DNA of 64,000 nucleotides, from positions 1 through 64,000 of the forward strand of contig CDRNVI010000003.1 of NCBI GenBank assembly GCA_977017575.1, written 5' to 3'. The position numbers and the translations under genes were made by a program. The notes under the pieces are model-generated. The model did not search any database, was not told the origin of the DNA, and saw only the letters and a list, made by a program, of their open reading frames with translations. Positions 47,207 to 57,235 of this stretch are shown piece after piece; position 1 is the stretch's first letter; every line of letters begins with the position of its first letter. The stretch comes from Paramoeba atlantica. Lineage: Eukaryota > Discosea.

Positions 47207-48775
47207 GGGTCAACTGCAGTCAAAATGTACCCTAAATTTGTTTTTTCTAAAAACTGTATATTTCCATCACATATGTGTTCCTTTTTTGTTTTTACGCAAA
47301 TTTGCATATGAATAAGACAATTTACCGATAATTTCTGCCTCGTCTACAACAAATTCGATAGGTCTTCTGATGAAAATTCCGATTTTAATAGAACTGAATG
47401 GTTTTCATCCACCCCAAGTTCCCGCATCAAAATGAAATATATATGCTTACATCGATTGCCCAGACGTCCGTCACGGCAAGTGCATCGAGCACCACCAGGA
47501 CCAACATAAATAGTGTAGTGGCGGTCAGTGGCACTTTTTATCATATACTTGTGGAATCCCATTTCATCCCTTCCATATCTGCGTTTGAGTCTTATATGTT
47601 CAGTGAGCGCTCGACCTAGTCGCGTGGTTGGGCTTTCATAATCTTCCTGAAGGTCCGCACTAGAGTCACTGGAAACTTCCGCATCTTCTTCATTTGACTG
47701 ATCTCCGTATACCGCGCTATTGTCAGAGGAGTATCTCGCCATAACAGTCATAAGGTTCTGAAAACGCTTTTTAGCTTCCGCCTTGAAGAAGACCGTGCAA
47801 ATAAAATGCGCTCGTGCCTGACAGCTTTCCAAACTTCTGCCCCATTTGTGAAAAAAACGCTTGCAGTAACCCTTTACACTGGCATGGGCAGACTCTGCGT
47901 TGTTGATATGAATGTTGACGTGCGGGGAGTGCTCTCGCGAGAATGCATCAGCGTGGCAAATAGTGTAATGTCGGCAAAAGGCATCGATTCCACGATATGC
48001 AGCCCACTCATCAGTAATTACCATGGCATTTCTATTTTCTATGACTGATCGGACAAACCTGTGGCAAACCTCTCTCGTTCGGCGAACCGTTGCCTCCCAG
48101 TATGTTTGCAATGATTTCCCGGTGTTTGGATCAACCTCTGTAGCCGTCATAAACCAGAACTTTTGTTTGCGGACTTGTCTCCCGCGATGGTGCAGGCGTT
48201 TCCCAATGTATGTCTCATCCACCATAACGTACTTCATGAGCATGTGCGGGGAACGGGGAATGCTGAATATGCGTTCAATTTCACTTAGGTCTGTAAGAAC
48301 TGAACGAAGAGACCTGAGCGCTTCCAAAGCTGCGTTCAAGGGCAGGTTACCTTGCGCTAGAAGCAGCCAACATCGAAATTTATCAACAATTCGACAGTTT
48401 AAAGGAAAAAAGGGGCCAAATTTCGGAATTTTTGGCGGCACTTCGAACCGTCTTCGAGTTTTTTGAAGCATTGATCGCTTCTCGGTTTCTCTTTGCAGCG
48501 AAGACACTGTGTATAAGCCCCGAAAGAGTGATTTACTAGCCAGGAAACAACATTCTCTGACGTTATTTGCAAAATTGACGTAACTAGCGTCAAGCACGCA
48601 AAAGTTCTACACCCTGAGCAGTCCATTCAATGGTTTAAGACGTAAACAAAGCTTAAAAGTGGGTGAAAATGACTCAAAACTATCAAGTAAATAATTAATC
48701 ACACATATTTTTTTGACAAAAAAAAGTAAAAAGTAAAAAATGAAATTTAGGGTACAGTTTGACTGCATATTACCC
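47207..48775 (-). mobile_element. Merlin-like DNA transposon with 8-bp target duplication
   Basis: 1569 bp bounded by inverted repeats: left GGGTCAACTGCAGTCAAAAT and right (complement) GGGTAATATGCAGTCAAACT, both continuing GTACCCTAAATTT. AAATATTT flanks it at 47199-47206 and 48776-48783. An 8-9-bp duplication and GG-starting TIRs are known for the Merlin superfamily (relatives of IS1016/IS1595), in line with the encoded transposase. Confidence 0.9.
47344..48597 (-). CDS. IS1595/Merlin-type DDE transposase with C-terminal SWIM zinc finger
   Basis: 417 residues. The catalytic core has VDETYIGKR (Asp 127), VITDEWAAYRG (Asp 196) and NNAESAHASVKGYCKRFFHK (Glu 235), the ISXO2-like/IS1595 pattern. 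An acidic linker (about 285-320) follows. Residues 372-385, CTCRDGRLGNRCKH, form a CxC-x8-CxH SWIM finger, a domain better known from Mutator-type transposases. An N-terminal zinc ribbon (CLRCKEKPRSDQCFKKLEDG, GSKCRQKF) lies in another frame just upstream (48399-48626), so one frameshift near 48410 separates it from the core. The TIRs are close to both ends of the coding region. Confidence 0.85.
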   Translation of the reverse strand: MLDASYVNFANNVRECCFLASKSLFRGLYTVSSLQRETEKRSMLQKTRRRFEVPPKIPKFGPFFPLNCRIVDKFRCWLLLAQGNLPLNAALEALRSLRSVLTDLSEIERIFSIPRSPHMLMKYVMVDETYIGKRLHHRGRQVRKQKFWFMTATEVDPNTGKSLQTYWEATVRRTREVCHRFVRSVIENRNAMVITDEWAAYRGIDAFCRHYTICHADAFSREHSPHVNIHINNAESAHASVKGYCKRFFHKWGRSLESCQARAHFICTVFFKAEAKKRFQNLMTVMARYSSDNSAVYGDQSNEEDAEVSSDSSADLQEDYESPTTRLGRALTEHIRLKRRYGRDEMGFHKYMIKSATDRHYTIYVGPGGARCTCRDGRLGNRCKHIYFILMRELGVDENHSVLLKSEFSSEDLSNLL

Positions 48776-49349
48776 AAATATTTTTCGAAATAAAGTCGCA
48801 GGAGGGGTAGCCGGGCTCTTGGCGCGTATTTTCCACCCCCTACCCGGGGGTGACCCCCCTGCGTATCCGCAGGACGGGTCCACCAAGTCCAGATTCTTTC
48901 GGATTTTGTTTTTGAAAAAAAATTCAACTTGGCGAAAAAAATGGCAAAAAAAATATTTTTTCAAAATCCTTTGCCCTATTGTATTTTGATAGCTTGGTTT
49001 CCGCACCGTTGTTTTCGCAAGATATCCCTTCTTGCATCCGTGGTAGGCCTCCCAAAATAACCCATTTTTGAATAGAAAAAGTGAAAAAGTATTTTTCGGA
49101 CCCCAAGGGGCTTTTTTGTATCCAAAGAATGGTGTGGTTGGAGTTGCATTCTCTACCCAATATGTTCGGTAGGCTTTCATTCATGTCTACGGGTGATTTC
49201 CCACACGCAAAGGTCTGATTTAGTGCTCTGAGAGCAAAAATACGCAAAAATGACCCCATTTTTACCTAAAAATCGGCTATTTTTGGCTACGATCATTCCG
49301 TTTCTTCTAAGTTGAAAACAACCACCGTGTTTAACGAAGAGCCTAAACA

Positions 49350-49444
49350 AAATTGCGGTGGTTGTATAGCTACCGCTCTACCCTCGATTATTGCCAAAAA
49401 AAGTGAACAAAAACAGTGAAAATATAAAGGGGAACACAGTAATA
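49350..49444 (+). repeat. X repeat, short-hairpin end (left of an insertion)
   Basis: TTGCGGTGGTTGTATAGCTA to AACACAGTAATA. It continues at 51231 (TAATAGAAGAAAAAAATATA) to about 51330, where the G-rich centre (GGTCCATGGGGGGGGTCCAG) begins and the copy fades out. Confidence 0.82.
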
Positions 49445-51230
49445 CATAGCTTGGACTAGTAAACTAGTAATTACTAAAAGTAGTAAACAGGCTAGTAATT
49501 ACTACTAGTAATTACTAAAGTTACTACTTTTTTGGTCACGTACTTTTGGTCAGATTTAGGTAACATGTTAAGCTTTGGAAGAGCTCTACTTTACAGAAAC
49601 GGTATTTTTATTGTTGTGGAGACTGAATATCACCATCCTCCATTCATCTGAATATCTCAATACTATTCTCAACATTAATATTTCAATATTGATGTGTACT
49701 ACAAAACATACTCCAAAACGTAAGCTCCGATAAATAAACTGATATCGATTTTTAAACTTAGTCATTCTGTTCACATGGGGGAGAACAAAGCGATTGAATA
49801 GAGCCCACGGAAAAAATCCACATGAAAACAGAAGCAAAACTCGTAAGCACAATCGAGCACATAATTTAATTTTTACCAGCTCCGAAAATGACATGCTCGC
49901 CCAAGTTCAAAGTCCGTCCTGCATATCTCGCACAATGATGCAAAAAGAATAAATGATGATAATTCAAAATCGGGGGTTCGCCCAAGTTCGGAATCCTTCG
50001 TACAGTTTGCGCACAATAGAGTAATGCAAATAAGAGTTCTACAAAACCCGTAAATTACCTCGAAGAAACATCTGCGTTGACACAACGTCAGTACCAATAG
50101 AAGCTTGGCGAGCTGAGTACTTGTGACCTAATATGGAGAGTATAGAGTCACAGCCACAAAGTAGCCTTTGTGCTTGGGGTGGTAAATCGGGGGCAGTACG
50201 AAATGCTTACGACCAACGTACAAAATCGCAATCAGGACATGCTCATGTAATACGGTATCAACCCCACCATCCACTGCCATGCCAAAAAACGTTGCTCGAT
50301 CAAGCTGTTCATTGACCAAGGCCCACACCTTGTCGGCGACGCGGCGTTCGTAGCGGTGAAACACCTTCGCACTAGGTGTTGCGTCGATGGCATCCTTTGA
50401 AACTATTTTAGAGGGGCGGAGAGCTTCATATTCTGCAACGAACTTAAGGAAAGCATCCGTCGACAGACTATGTTTCGCGGCAAGACGTGGCCAATCAATT
50501 TGTACAAACTGCTGGACTTGGGCTTTCTGTGATTTCGCATCTACTTGTGCGTCGTTGTCGCTGATTGCGCCTGTGCAAGTCTTTAAGTGCTTATAGCACA
50601 ATGCTTCAATCCTACTGTGTGTTATAAAAGAGCATTGCGTACATTTCACGTGTCTAGCGTGGCCCATGCTGTCGCATTTAATGGTGTTGACGGGGTTTTC
50701 GGCATTTTTTACGGCCCAAGCTTCACATCCTTTTTCAGCGCATGTGAAGTCACATCTCTCATAAACCAAGATGTTTTGATTTCTGAGAGAATCGAACGAT
50801 AGGGGGTCATTTCCAATATTGCTTCTTCCTCTACGAGGGCGAGGAGAATCCTGGATCAACGCATTTTCCGCGTTAACCGCTATTTGTGTTGGAGTTGTTT
50901 CTAGTCGCTCCATTACGGCAGCCGCGTTTTCTCGATGAGCTTGCGCAGTGGCGTTCCTGCGTCTTCGAGTGTTCGGGGGAGAAGGGTACTCGATCGGACT
51001 TTTCATTTATGTGAAAAAGTGCTGGAGCTTAAAATAAGTTTAGAACGTCAAATAATGAGGATGTCACGTACATTCTATTTTCTTCGCATTAAATTATTTA
51101 ATACAATGTATATTTAAAATATACATTGTATGCAAAATTTACGTGTGGGAAAAAAGTAGTAATTACTACTTTTTAAGTAGTAACTTTAGTAACTACTATA
51201 GTAATTACTAGTTTACTAGTCTAAGCTATG
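49445..51230 (-). mobile_element. DNA transposon of uncertain superfamily with 6-bp target duplication
   Basis: 1786 bp. TIRs of about 30 bp: left CATAGCTTGGACTAGTAAAC, right (complement) CATAGCTTAGACTAGTAAAC. Subterminal AGTAATTACTA motifs occur several times at both ends. GTAATA flanks it at 49439-49444 and 51231-51236, and the surrounding X sequence is continuous across it. It carries the fragmentary transposase-like ORF at 50128-51006. The left 0.6 kb has no recognisable coding frame. Confidence 0.82.
50128..51006 (-). CDS. hAT-like transposase fragment with N-terminal zinc finger (tentative)
   Basis: 292 residues. Residues ~85-145 contain paired Cys/His (CDFTCAEKGCEAW, HVKCTQCSFITHSRIEALCY, KHLKTC), a BED/C2H2-like layout. 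Near the C-terminus FFGMAVDGGVDTVLHEHVLI followed by AILYVGRKHFVLPP resembles the first catalytic-Asp region of hAT-type transposases (LDGSTDxSNxEHL). The protein stops soon after, so the rest of the catalytic core is missing; the element is probably a deletion derivative. The 6-bp duplication does not fit typical hAT elements (8 bp), so the family is open. Confidence 0.5.
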   Translation of the reverse strand: MKSPIEYPSPPNTRRRRNATAQAHRENAAAVMERLETTPTQIAVNAENALIQDSPRPRRGRSNIGNDPLSFDSLRNQNILVYERCDFTCAEKGCEAWAVKNAENPVNTIKCDSMGHARHVKCTQCSFITHSRIEALCYKHLKTCTGAISDNDAQVDAKSQKAQVQQFVQIDWPRLAAKHSLSTDAFLKFVAEYEALRPSKIVSKDAIDATPSAKVFHRYERRVADKVWALVNEQLDRATFFGMAVDGGVDTVLHEHVLIAILYVGRKHFVLPPIYHPKHKGYFVAVTLYSPY

Positions 51231-51335
51231 GTAATATAATAGAAGAAAAAAATATAAAATATTAGATATGGGATCGGGTGGTCCAAAATTGAAAAAAATA
51301 GAGGGTCCATGGGGGGGGTCCAGGGGGGGGCATAC

Positions 51336-51781
51336 GTCGTTTTTTGAAATTTGCAAACTCTCGATTTTCGAAATCGAGCGCTGGGGTCCGACAAGGTGAA
51401 AATTTCCGAAATGTTTGGGGTGACCAAAAAAAATATTTTTTTGACACAAAAAAGAGTAGAAATATTAATTTTACAAAATCGTGTCCTAAAACGTATTTTA
51501 AGAGTTTGGGACCTCAGCTACCATTTTACGACGTTTTTGTCGACAGATTCGACTACTGCTCCCACTGGTAATACATCAAAAACGGCCCAAATTCGGTTTG
51601 AAATTTCGCAATTTTCGCCGAAAAATCCAGCTTTTTCACCCAAAAAAATAGATTATTCATCTATTATATGAATATTTATCTATTATATGAATATGAAATT
51701 TTTTTTTCACCCTTTCTTTTGACCCGGCTACTTAAGCGCAATTTTAGGCCAAAACCTGGTTGCGTCTAAGTGGGGGGGACA
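51336..51781. other. No gene recognised
   Basis: AT-rich sequence with a repeated GAATATTTATCTATTATAT motif near 51663-51690. It echoes X in layout (AGTTTGGGACCTCAG near 51505) and may be a very diverged X relative. Confidence 0.35.
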
Positions 51782-52250
51782 GTATGTACAAAATGCAAAC
51801 CGTGTTTTTGGTGGCCAGCTGGCCACTTTTTCGAGAAAAAAAAATCTGAAAAAAAATTTGTTCCGAATTTGTCTTTTTGGCGATCTTGAGCAAATAATTT
51901 TTTTTTCGATTTTTTTAGTAAAGTGTCGATGTCGGGAATCGAACCGCGGACTTTCGGCGTCAAAATGGAACCCCTTTACCAACTGGACTACTCAAAGCAC
52001 GCTCCTTAGTCAACCAGTTTGTCGTATCGCAGACGTTTGCACACGCACTTTGTTTTACGAAAAACGTTCTAAAATTTGAGAAATAAGGTTGTTTTAGATG
52101 ATTTTTAGAGTATTTAAGAGTTCATCTAATGACCTACTGCTACGTTTTGGAATTTTGAAAAAACTCGATCTTATGCTTCTTTGGCGATCTTTTTCAGTTT
52201 TTGGAATTAACATTAGTAAGCGAGTTAGATACTCCGTATCTCCCTCAATT
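51782..52250 (+). repeat. LINE-E leader, third copy without coding part
   Basis: Includes GTGGCCAGCTGGCCAC (near 51813), the antisense tRNA-like segment (51928-52000; B box GGTTCGATTCCC), the GTTTGTCGTATCGCAGACGT block and CCGTATCTCCCTCAATTTG (52233-52251). The LINE-E ORF does not follow. Confidence 0.72.
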
Positions 52251-52411
52251 TGAATATTATAGTGTTAATTTGAATAAAGTAGCGCCCTGATTAGCGAAAA
52301 ATATGATTTTGGTGGATGACAAAGCAAAGGTTTGTCTAAAATCCGGTTCATCATGCCAAAAATTAGCGATTTGAATATTATAGCGTTATTTGAATAATAT
52401 AGTGTTAATTG
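52251..52411. repeat. AT-rich short direct repeats
   Basis: Variants of GAATATTATAGTGTTAATTT occur at about 52253, 52373 and 52392, and again right of the next X copy (53316-53345). Confidence 0.6.
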
Positions 52412-53313
52412 CGGTGGTTGTAAAACTACTGCTCTACCCTCGATTGTTGAAAAAAAAGTGAACAAAAACAGTGAAAATATAAAGAGGAACACAGTAATAT
52501 AATAGAAGAAAAAAATATAAAAGGGGGCTCCGGTGGTCCAAAACTGAAAAAAAAAATTGAAAAAAATGGGGGGTCCATGGTGGGGGGGGTCCAGGGGGGG
52601 TCCAGGGGGGGGTCCAGGGGGGGGTCATGGTCGAGCAAATTTTTCGAAAAAATTAGTTTTCGAAAAAAAACCGCAGAAAGGGTAGCCGGGGTCTTGGCGC
52701 GCATTTTCCACCCCCCTACCCGGGTGACCCCACTGCGTATCCGAAGGACGGGTCCGCCAAGTTCGAATTTTTTCGGAAAAATGTTTTTGAAAAAAATTTC
52801 AACTTGGCGAAAAAAATGGTAAAAAAAATATTTTTCCAAAATCGTTTCCCCTATTGCATTTTGATAGTTTGGGACCTACACTAGCTTTCTCCGCAGTTGT
52901 TTTCGCAAGGTATCCCTTCTTCGAACCGTGGTGCGCCCCTCAAAATGACCCATTTTTGATTAAAAAAGGTGAAAAAGTATTTTTCGGACCTAAAGGGGCA
53001 TTTTTGTGTCGAAAGAGTGGTATGGTTGGAGTCGCATTCTCTACCCAATACGTTCGGTAGGCTTCCATTCATGCCTACTAGTGATTTCCCACGCGCAAAT
53101 GTCGGATTTAGTGCTCTGAGAGCAAAAATACGCGAAAATCACCCGATTTGTACCCGAAATTCGACTATTTTTGGCTATAATCTTTCCGTTTTCCAGGCTA
53201 AATTCTCTTTTTTAGGCTCTTCGTTAAACGCGGCGGTAGTTTTCAACGCGAAGCGCGCAGCATGAGTGACTTCTAAGTTGAAGACAACCACCGCGTTTAA
53301 CGAAGAGCCTAAA
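52412..53313 (+). repeat. X repeat, full-length copy
   Basis: TTGCGGTGGTTGTAAAACTA at 52409, G-rich centre (52567-52630), body and complete long hairpin to AACGAAGAGCCT at 53312. The similar AT-rich direct repeats on both sides suggest insertion into that minisatellite. Confidence 0.88.
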
Positions 53314-53344
53314 ATATTATAGCGTTATTAAATAATATACCGTT

Positions 53345-53431
53345 CCCCGGGTTATATGTTGCAGCAAAGTCAGTATCCACCCATTGCAGACAAGAAGTAC
53401 ACCCGGAAGGAATAATGCAGGGCATGCAACC
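53345..53431 (-). pseudogene. DDE transposase relic, C-terminal part (split by the pogo-like element)
   Basis: Minus reading CIIPSGCTSCLQWVDTDFAA matches the IP-x-G-x-TS-x-LQ-x-xD block of DDE_1 (pogo/jerky) transposases. It follows on from 55787-55945 across the inserted element. Confidence 0.6.
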
Positions 53432-53433
53432 TA

Positions 53434-55784
53434 CACCCCAGTCAAATTTTATTGTCGCTAATATTCATGGTACAAAAATTATTGAATTTTTAATTAAAAA
53501 TGGTCGTTTTTTGCCTGCGTTTTATTTATTTTTATTTTTTGTCAACCGCTCGAGATGGTCAACCAGGACATTGCTCAGCATTTTTTGGTAGCGAATTCGT
53601 TCCATCAGACGAAGAAAAGTCAGCCGTCCTCGACAGGTTTAGCGCCGGACGAGCGCGAATGGCTTTTTGACAACACTCGAGGTGCATGTAAAAATGCACT
53701 AGTTATGGAGAGATTTTTGGATCAATTTGGACGAGTAATTTCGGCTGCTTGCGTTTCTTAATATAAGGGCATGCGCTCGCTAGAAAACATCGGTAGTCGC
53801 GGCCGGCGTGGCCTACTTACGGGAGAGGAATCTTCACTTGTCCAAGCTTTCGACAAAATGAGGGAGCAAGCTGTCCCAGTGTACGCGGCTCTTGTAGATA
53901 GTGTGGCCCGCGGTATCAAAGAGCAATCTTCCCCGAAATCCACATCCCTAAAGAGGGGTCCTCTGAAGTTTTCGCTATCATGGGCAAAGGACTGGATGAA
54001 GCAAAATAACATTCGTGTCCGCCACGCTACTAGCGATCGAACTGTTACGCCGAATGAAGTTGTTGAGGCATCTAAAACATTCTTTTCACAGCTTGAAAGC
54101 TATAAAAATGGTTGCGAAAAAGGGCTTGTGTTTAACACAGACGAATTCTTTGTGTGTCTGGGATTAGGACAAGCAAATGCCACTTGGACCTGGGAACGCA
54201 TTGATCCAGGCGAGTCCCGCACAATTTCAGTTCGTCGTGAAAAGCAAGGTTTCACTTGCAACGTTCTTTCACCTGCAGCTGGAGAAATCAAAATGTTACA
54301 GTCTATATTCCAGGGAACGAGTCGCGTATTCGTCAATGTTGGTAGCGACCCACGTGTTCTACAATGTGCCCCGAAAGGATCTCATTTTCAAGACGCCTCG
54401 ACGTGGGCAACTTTTTTGAGTCGCTTTAAGGAGAGACTTGCCTCCGAACGTGAAGCTATGAAGAAGCCCGTTGCCCCCGCCCTTTTGATTATTGATGAAG
54501 CCACTCAGCATAGTGGTACTGATGAGATTCTTATTGGCTCTTCTTGCGACGTAGTTCGTATTCCCAAGAAAATGACGCATGTCTTTCAACCTGCAGATCA
54601 GTTTGTAATCTCTGGCCTAAAACAACGCGCTATTCAGCTCTACAACGATGATGTATCCCGCATCTTTGCGCGTTCCGACCTCAATTCAGCCATCTCCAAC
54701 GTTATTTGCACATCGCGAACACTTTTCCGAGAGAAAAAAGTGTCGTACATTGTGCAGGCTATGCAAGAACTTCCCCAAGCTCAGATTATGGCCTCCTGGG
54801 AAATAACCGAAATTCCAGTGGTCTTATTTGGCAGCAAAAAAACCGACCGTCACGTCTCGATGCCTACAAGCATTTGCAAACTCATTTACATATGTCTAGT
54901 GGTGCGATTTTCTTGGATGATGAAGGTTCCGACGAAATTAATACCTCATCCATGGGGAACGCAGAAGGGGACGTCAATATAATAGAAGAGAACGAAAATT
55001 CGATAGCAAGCGCCACAATCGAAAGAAGCGCACCTGGAGAAAAGCGAAAACGCGGCCGACCTCGTAAGGTACTCTCAACTGAAGAACTGGAACTCCAGAG
55101 ACGAGAGGCTGAAGATATCACGAATCTACGCCAGCGACTTCGTGGAATGACGCGAAGACAAAAGGAGCGCTATAAATCCGCTCAGAGTCTGCCGTTTACT
55201 CCTCTCTCATTGTACGGAATCGGTCCTAAAGTTTAGTTGCTGTGACTCCCCTTTTGATGAGCACCTCCAAAATATTTTTGAGTGTATTGAATTTTCTGAT
55301 GGTATTGAATTTTCTGATGGTATTGAATTGTGAAAGTGCGCAATAACATTTACTCAGATTTTATGCTGATATTTTGTGGGTTTTTTTCCATGTTTTGTTC
55401 TATCGGTCTACACTTTTTCCCCGCACTAGATATTAAAATGAAATATTTTAACGCGCGCTCTTTTTTGTTATTCACCTTTGTACGCAACATTAGCTGCATT
55501 GTTTCAATACATGCATTGCTTTTATCTACCAATAAGAGTACAATGATAAATTCTCTGTTGGAATGCACCCTCGCACCATTTCACTCCTACCTGACGAAGG
55601 CCATGAGACGAGCAACCCGCCAGCCCACGGTAGTCAATAAGAACGTGAAAACACTACGACGGGCGCTTAATTTCCCACAGCCCAAGATTTGCGCATGTAC
55701 ACATTTCTACAAAAATTGAATTTTAAATTAAAAGTTGTCCGGCTTCGACACCAATTAAAAATTCAATAATTTTTGGCGGCAGTG
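53434..55784 (+). mobile_element. Pogo-like DNA transposon, near complete
   Basis: Ends CACCCCAGTCAAATTTTATTG (left) and the complement of CACTGCCGCCAAAAATTATT (right), each next to TA (53432-53433, 55785-55786). Subterminal CAAAAATTATTGAATTTTTA occurs at both ends. It inserted into an older DDE transposase gene. Confidence 0.85.
53555..55236 (+). pseudogene. Pogo/jerky-like transposase with C-terminal AT-hook
   Basis: The N-terminal part (LAPDEREWLFDNTRGACKNA, 53555-53761) ends in a TAA where the related copy at 43301 has Phe; the same frame continues from 53771. The DDE_1 core has VFNTDEFFVCLG, LLIIDEATQHSG and VFQPADQFVISGLKQR. The frame shifts in an A-run near 54838; the natural C-terminus continues in the other frame (LDAYKHLQTHLHMSSGAIFL) to GEKRKRGRPRKVL, an AT-hook (near 55045), and ends RLRGMTRRQKERY...IGPKV at 55236. 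Two breaks, otherwise well kept. Confidence 0.88.
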
Positions 55785-55786
55785 TA

Positions 55787-55945
55787 TTTCGCAAAGACCG
55801 TTGAGCGAACCTTCTGTTAAGTGAACTCGGCAAGAATCCAAAACTGCAATGCCGCGCTCAAGGTGGAGATGTCCCAATTTATGTTTCAAAGAAGGAAGAA
55901 ATTTATTTTGATAAAATTCAGCGTTCACAACACCCTTGGGTGTCC
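55787..55945 (-). pseudogene. DDE transposase relic (older pogo-like element), central part
   Basis: Minus reading WTPKGVVNAEFYQNKFLPSL, then GHLHLERGIAVLDSCRVHLTE, which resembles the second-Asp block (LLLDNCxxHxTE) of DDE_1 transposases. The C-terminal continuation is at 53345-53431. Confidence 0.62.
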
Positions 55946-56980
55946 AGGCCCTCCAATGTGAATAATAAAAAATGTGAATAATAACTGTATTTGTGAATAA
56001 TAACTGTATTTGTGAATAATAAAAAATGTGAATAATAACTGTGAGGGGGGTTTACTTTTTTGTCTATCTGATGAACCTTCACCTGCACGCTCGGCCGATA
56101 AGGCAGACTTTCCTTGTTCATCCAGAGCTCGCCACATGTTCTTAATGAGGAGAGACATGGGACGCTCATCGTCTGGATGAAGAGCTGTCTTGAAATGATA
56201 AAGCGCGAGGAAACGTGATGCACGAATATAGGCATCTTGCGGCCCCATTTTTTTGCACGTAGTTCCTTGCCAAAGAATTTAGGCGACATCATCGGAAGTC
56301 AGCTGTTTCATGCACAACCTGTATTTACTGTATGTGCAGCAAACCCGTTGTGCGCTTTCCACATTGATGCCCACGGCACTCAGCTTTTCCTTGAATGCAC
56401 GAGATATCTCCTCAATATTTTTAGGAGCGGTACATACGGGACATACAGGGGTGTAAACTTCCATCTGGGGGGGTCTAAAATGGTTGTTCTTTAATCTTCC
56501 CTGGCAAAGCATAAGAACGGGCGTTCGAAACACCATGAGAATTCCTTGAGCGAAGTCGCTTTTGGGGCGTAAAATGGGACAAAAATGAAAAATTGCCATA
56601 TTTTAACAAGAAAAAAAACATGTTTTTTTCTCATCTGGTTAAATCTTTCAAGCCGAGCGTTCCGAATACGCCAAAGACATACAACTCTGCGAGATCTCTC
56701 CAATGCGCTATTATTTTCCAAAATTGGACAATTTTTACAAAATTTAGATCCCCCCCAGATGGAAACCTGTATGTTGGCGGTGGCGGGCACGTTTTTGTAG
56801 TTACAGCGCAGGCATGTCTCTACATCCACAATGGTAGATGCTGTGTCTTCTGGTGCTTGACACACGAGACAGCGCCTAGGCGCCAACATGAAAAAAAAAC
56901 GTTTTCTTTTCGCATTCCGTACAGTACAGCTGCGGAAGAGAATCTTGCCCAGACATAGCCACAGAGGAGGAAATCATGAT
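55946..56980 (-). other. Possible coding remnants, unrecognised
   Basis: Minus frames include MGPQDAYIRASRFLALYHFK (56248) and a cysteine-rich stretch CLVCQAPEDTASTIVDVETC with CLRCNYKNVPATANIQVSIW (56889-56740) and VYTPVCPVCTAPKNIEEISR (about 56470). They could be the N-terminal part of the older DDE element or exons of a host gene. A GTGAATAATAA microsatellite (55961-56042) interrupts. Similar AGATCCCCCCAGATGG stretches face each other at 56752 and 56465. Confidence 0.3.
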
Positions 56981-57151
56981 ACAGAGTTTGCTTGGTAAAT
57001 TATTTTCTCTTCTTTTGTATTCAGAAACGTAATCTCAAAGAGTACCAATTTCAAAAATATTAATTAAAGAAAGATTTTTTTTGAAAATAATTTACCCAGT
57101 GCAACCTGTGCTACCCAGTGTTACCCATAGAAACTTCTAAAAAGGCGAACT
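56981..57151. other. No gene recognised
   Basis: AT-rich, with direct repeats GTGCAACCTGTGCTACCCAG and GTGTTACCC near 57100-57125. Confidence 0.4.
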
Positions 57152-57235
57152 TGTAGAAGGTCCAATTACCGGACACTTTTGACCAAAAAGGGAGTGTCCC
57201 TTAATTAGGGTGTCCCGTAATAATGTTGCGCACTG
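57152..57235 (-). repeat. Terminal repeat of the CAGTGCGG family
   Basis: Right-end type: GACCAAAAAGGGAGTGTCCC, then GTGTCCCGTAATAATGTTGC, GCACTG and TA at 57236-57237. It matches the right end of 61465-61829. The left part of this copy is not seen. Confidence 0.7.

Larger units (their letters stand above)
47141..49345 (+). repeat. X repeat copy interrupted by the Merlin-like element
   Basis: A short stretch with TCATGGTCGAGCAA lies left of 47206; X resumes at 48784 with TTTTCGAAATAAAGTCGCAG and continues through the body to TAACGAAGAGCCT at about 49340. The short-hairpin third is missing on the left. Confidence 0.7.
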
